Positions 5,660 to 5,750 of a stretch of 5,750 nucleotides of DNA are shown here, in pieces. Within the stretch, counting starts at the first letter, position 1, and each line of letters opens with the position of its first letter. Origin of the DNA: Bacteroidales bacterium (GTDB lineage Bacteria; Bacteroidota; Bacteroidia; Bacteroidales; UBA932); NCBI GenBank assembly GCA_012513425.1, contig JAAZCF010000104.1, positions 1 through 5,750 of the forward strand, read 5' to 3'. A model generated the notes under the pieces. It worked only from the letters and a program-made list of their open reading frames with translations, made no database searches and was not told the DNA's origin. The position numbers were made by a program, and so were the translations under genes.

Positions 5660-5750
5660 ATGAAGGTTCTGTTTGTGTGCCATGGAAATATTTGCCGCAG
5701 TCCTATGGCAGAATTTATTCTTAAAAAAATAGTTAAAGAAAGGGATTTAA
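5660..5750 (+). CDS. Low-molecular-weight protein tyrosine phosphatase (5' part only)
   Basis: Only the first 30 codons lie in the window, but they carry the diagnostic signature: beta strand MKVLFV followed by the P-loop C7-H-G-N-I-C-R13-S, then PMAEFILKKIV. This is the CX5R active site of low-molecular-weight phosphotyrosine phosphatases, which form a cysteinyl-phosphate intermediate; Cys7 is the predicted nucleophile and Arg13 binds phosphate. Residue 11 is Ile rather than the Thr found in the arginine phosphatase YwlE, which points towards tyrosine rather than arginine phosphatase activity. The family is usually about 150-160 residues, so most of the gene, including the catalytic Asp, is outside. 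The start is 1 nt after the stop of the membrane TPM gene with no Shine-Dalgarno, suggesting translational coupling. Arsenate reductases of the related fold are less likely given this P-loop sequence and the following SPMAE. Confidence 0.92.
   Translation, partial: MKVLFVCHGNICRSPMAEFILKKIVKERDL

Noticed and set aside
5495..5683. His/Arg-rich open frame antisense to the glycine-rich tail.
   Set aside because: Its composition is the direct mirror of the Gly codons (GGN read backwards); no start context or family resemblance.

Overview
The window looks like a chromosomal segment of a low-GC member of the Bacteroidota, most likely order Bacteroidales. This rests on several signs: a FISUMP-domain lipoprotein, short lipoprotein signal peptides, a near absence of Shine-Dalgarno sequences, A/T-rich sequence before the starts, and a -33 TTTG / -7 TAnnTTTG promoter of the Bacteroides type. 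The assignment to order is an inference; no rRNA or other definitive marker is present. Coding density is very high: no gene-free stretch exceeds about 100 bases, and I see no tRNA, rRNA, CRISPR array, insertion sequence or other mobile element.

Layout: (1) 1-1232, minus strand: a small SPOR-domain lipoprotein gene followed after 6 nt by gcvT (glycine cleavage T protein), which runs off the left edge. A well-formed Bacteroides-type promoter (1254-1284) drives the pair. (2) 1328-2287, plus strand: phoH, a PhoH-family ATPase. (3) 2247-3275, minus strand: apbE, a lipoprotein FAD:protein FMN transferase, whose 3' end overlaps the 3' end of phoH by 41 bp in convergent orientation. (4) 3361-5750, plus strand: a tightly packed four-gene set, namely a FISUMP-domain lipoprotein, a soluble TPM-domain protein, a membrane-anchored TPM-domain protein with a glycine-rich tail, and the beginning of a low-molecular-weight protein tyrosine phosphatase cut by the right edge. 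The junctions are a 1-nt overlap (TAATG), an 8-nt overlap (ATGAATAG) and a 1-nt gap, so the set is almost certainly co-transcribed and translationally coupled.

The left and middle genes are ordinary housekeeping functions: one-carbon metabolism, an RNA-related ATPase and flavinylation. The part most worth a second look is the right-hand operon. Paired cytosolic and membrane TPM proteins are a known Bacteroidota arrangement, often together with LemA as I recall it. Here no LemA is seen; instead a surface or periplasmic FISUMP lipoprotein is joined upstream and a phosphatase downstream. A joint envelope-associated role is an inference only. I found no convincing evidence of a wholly new system in this window.
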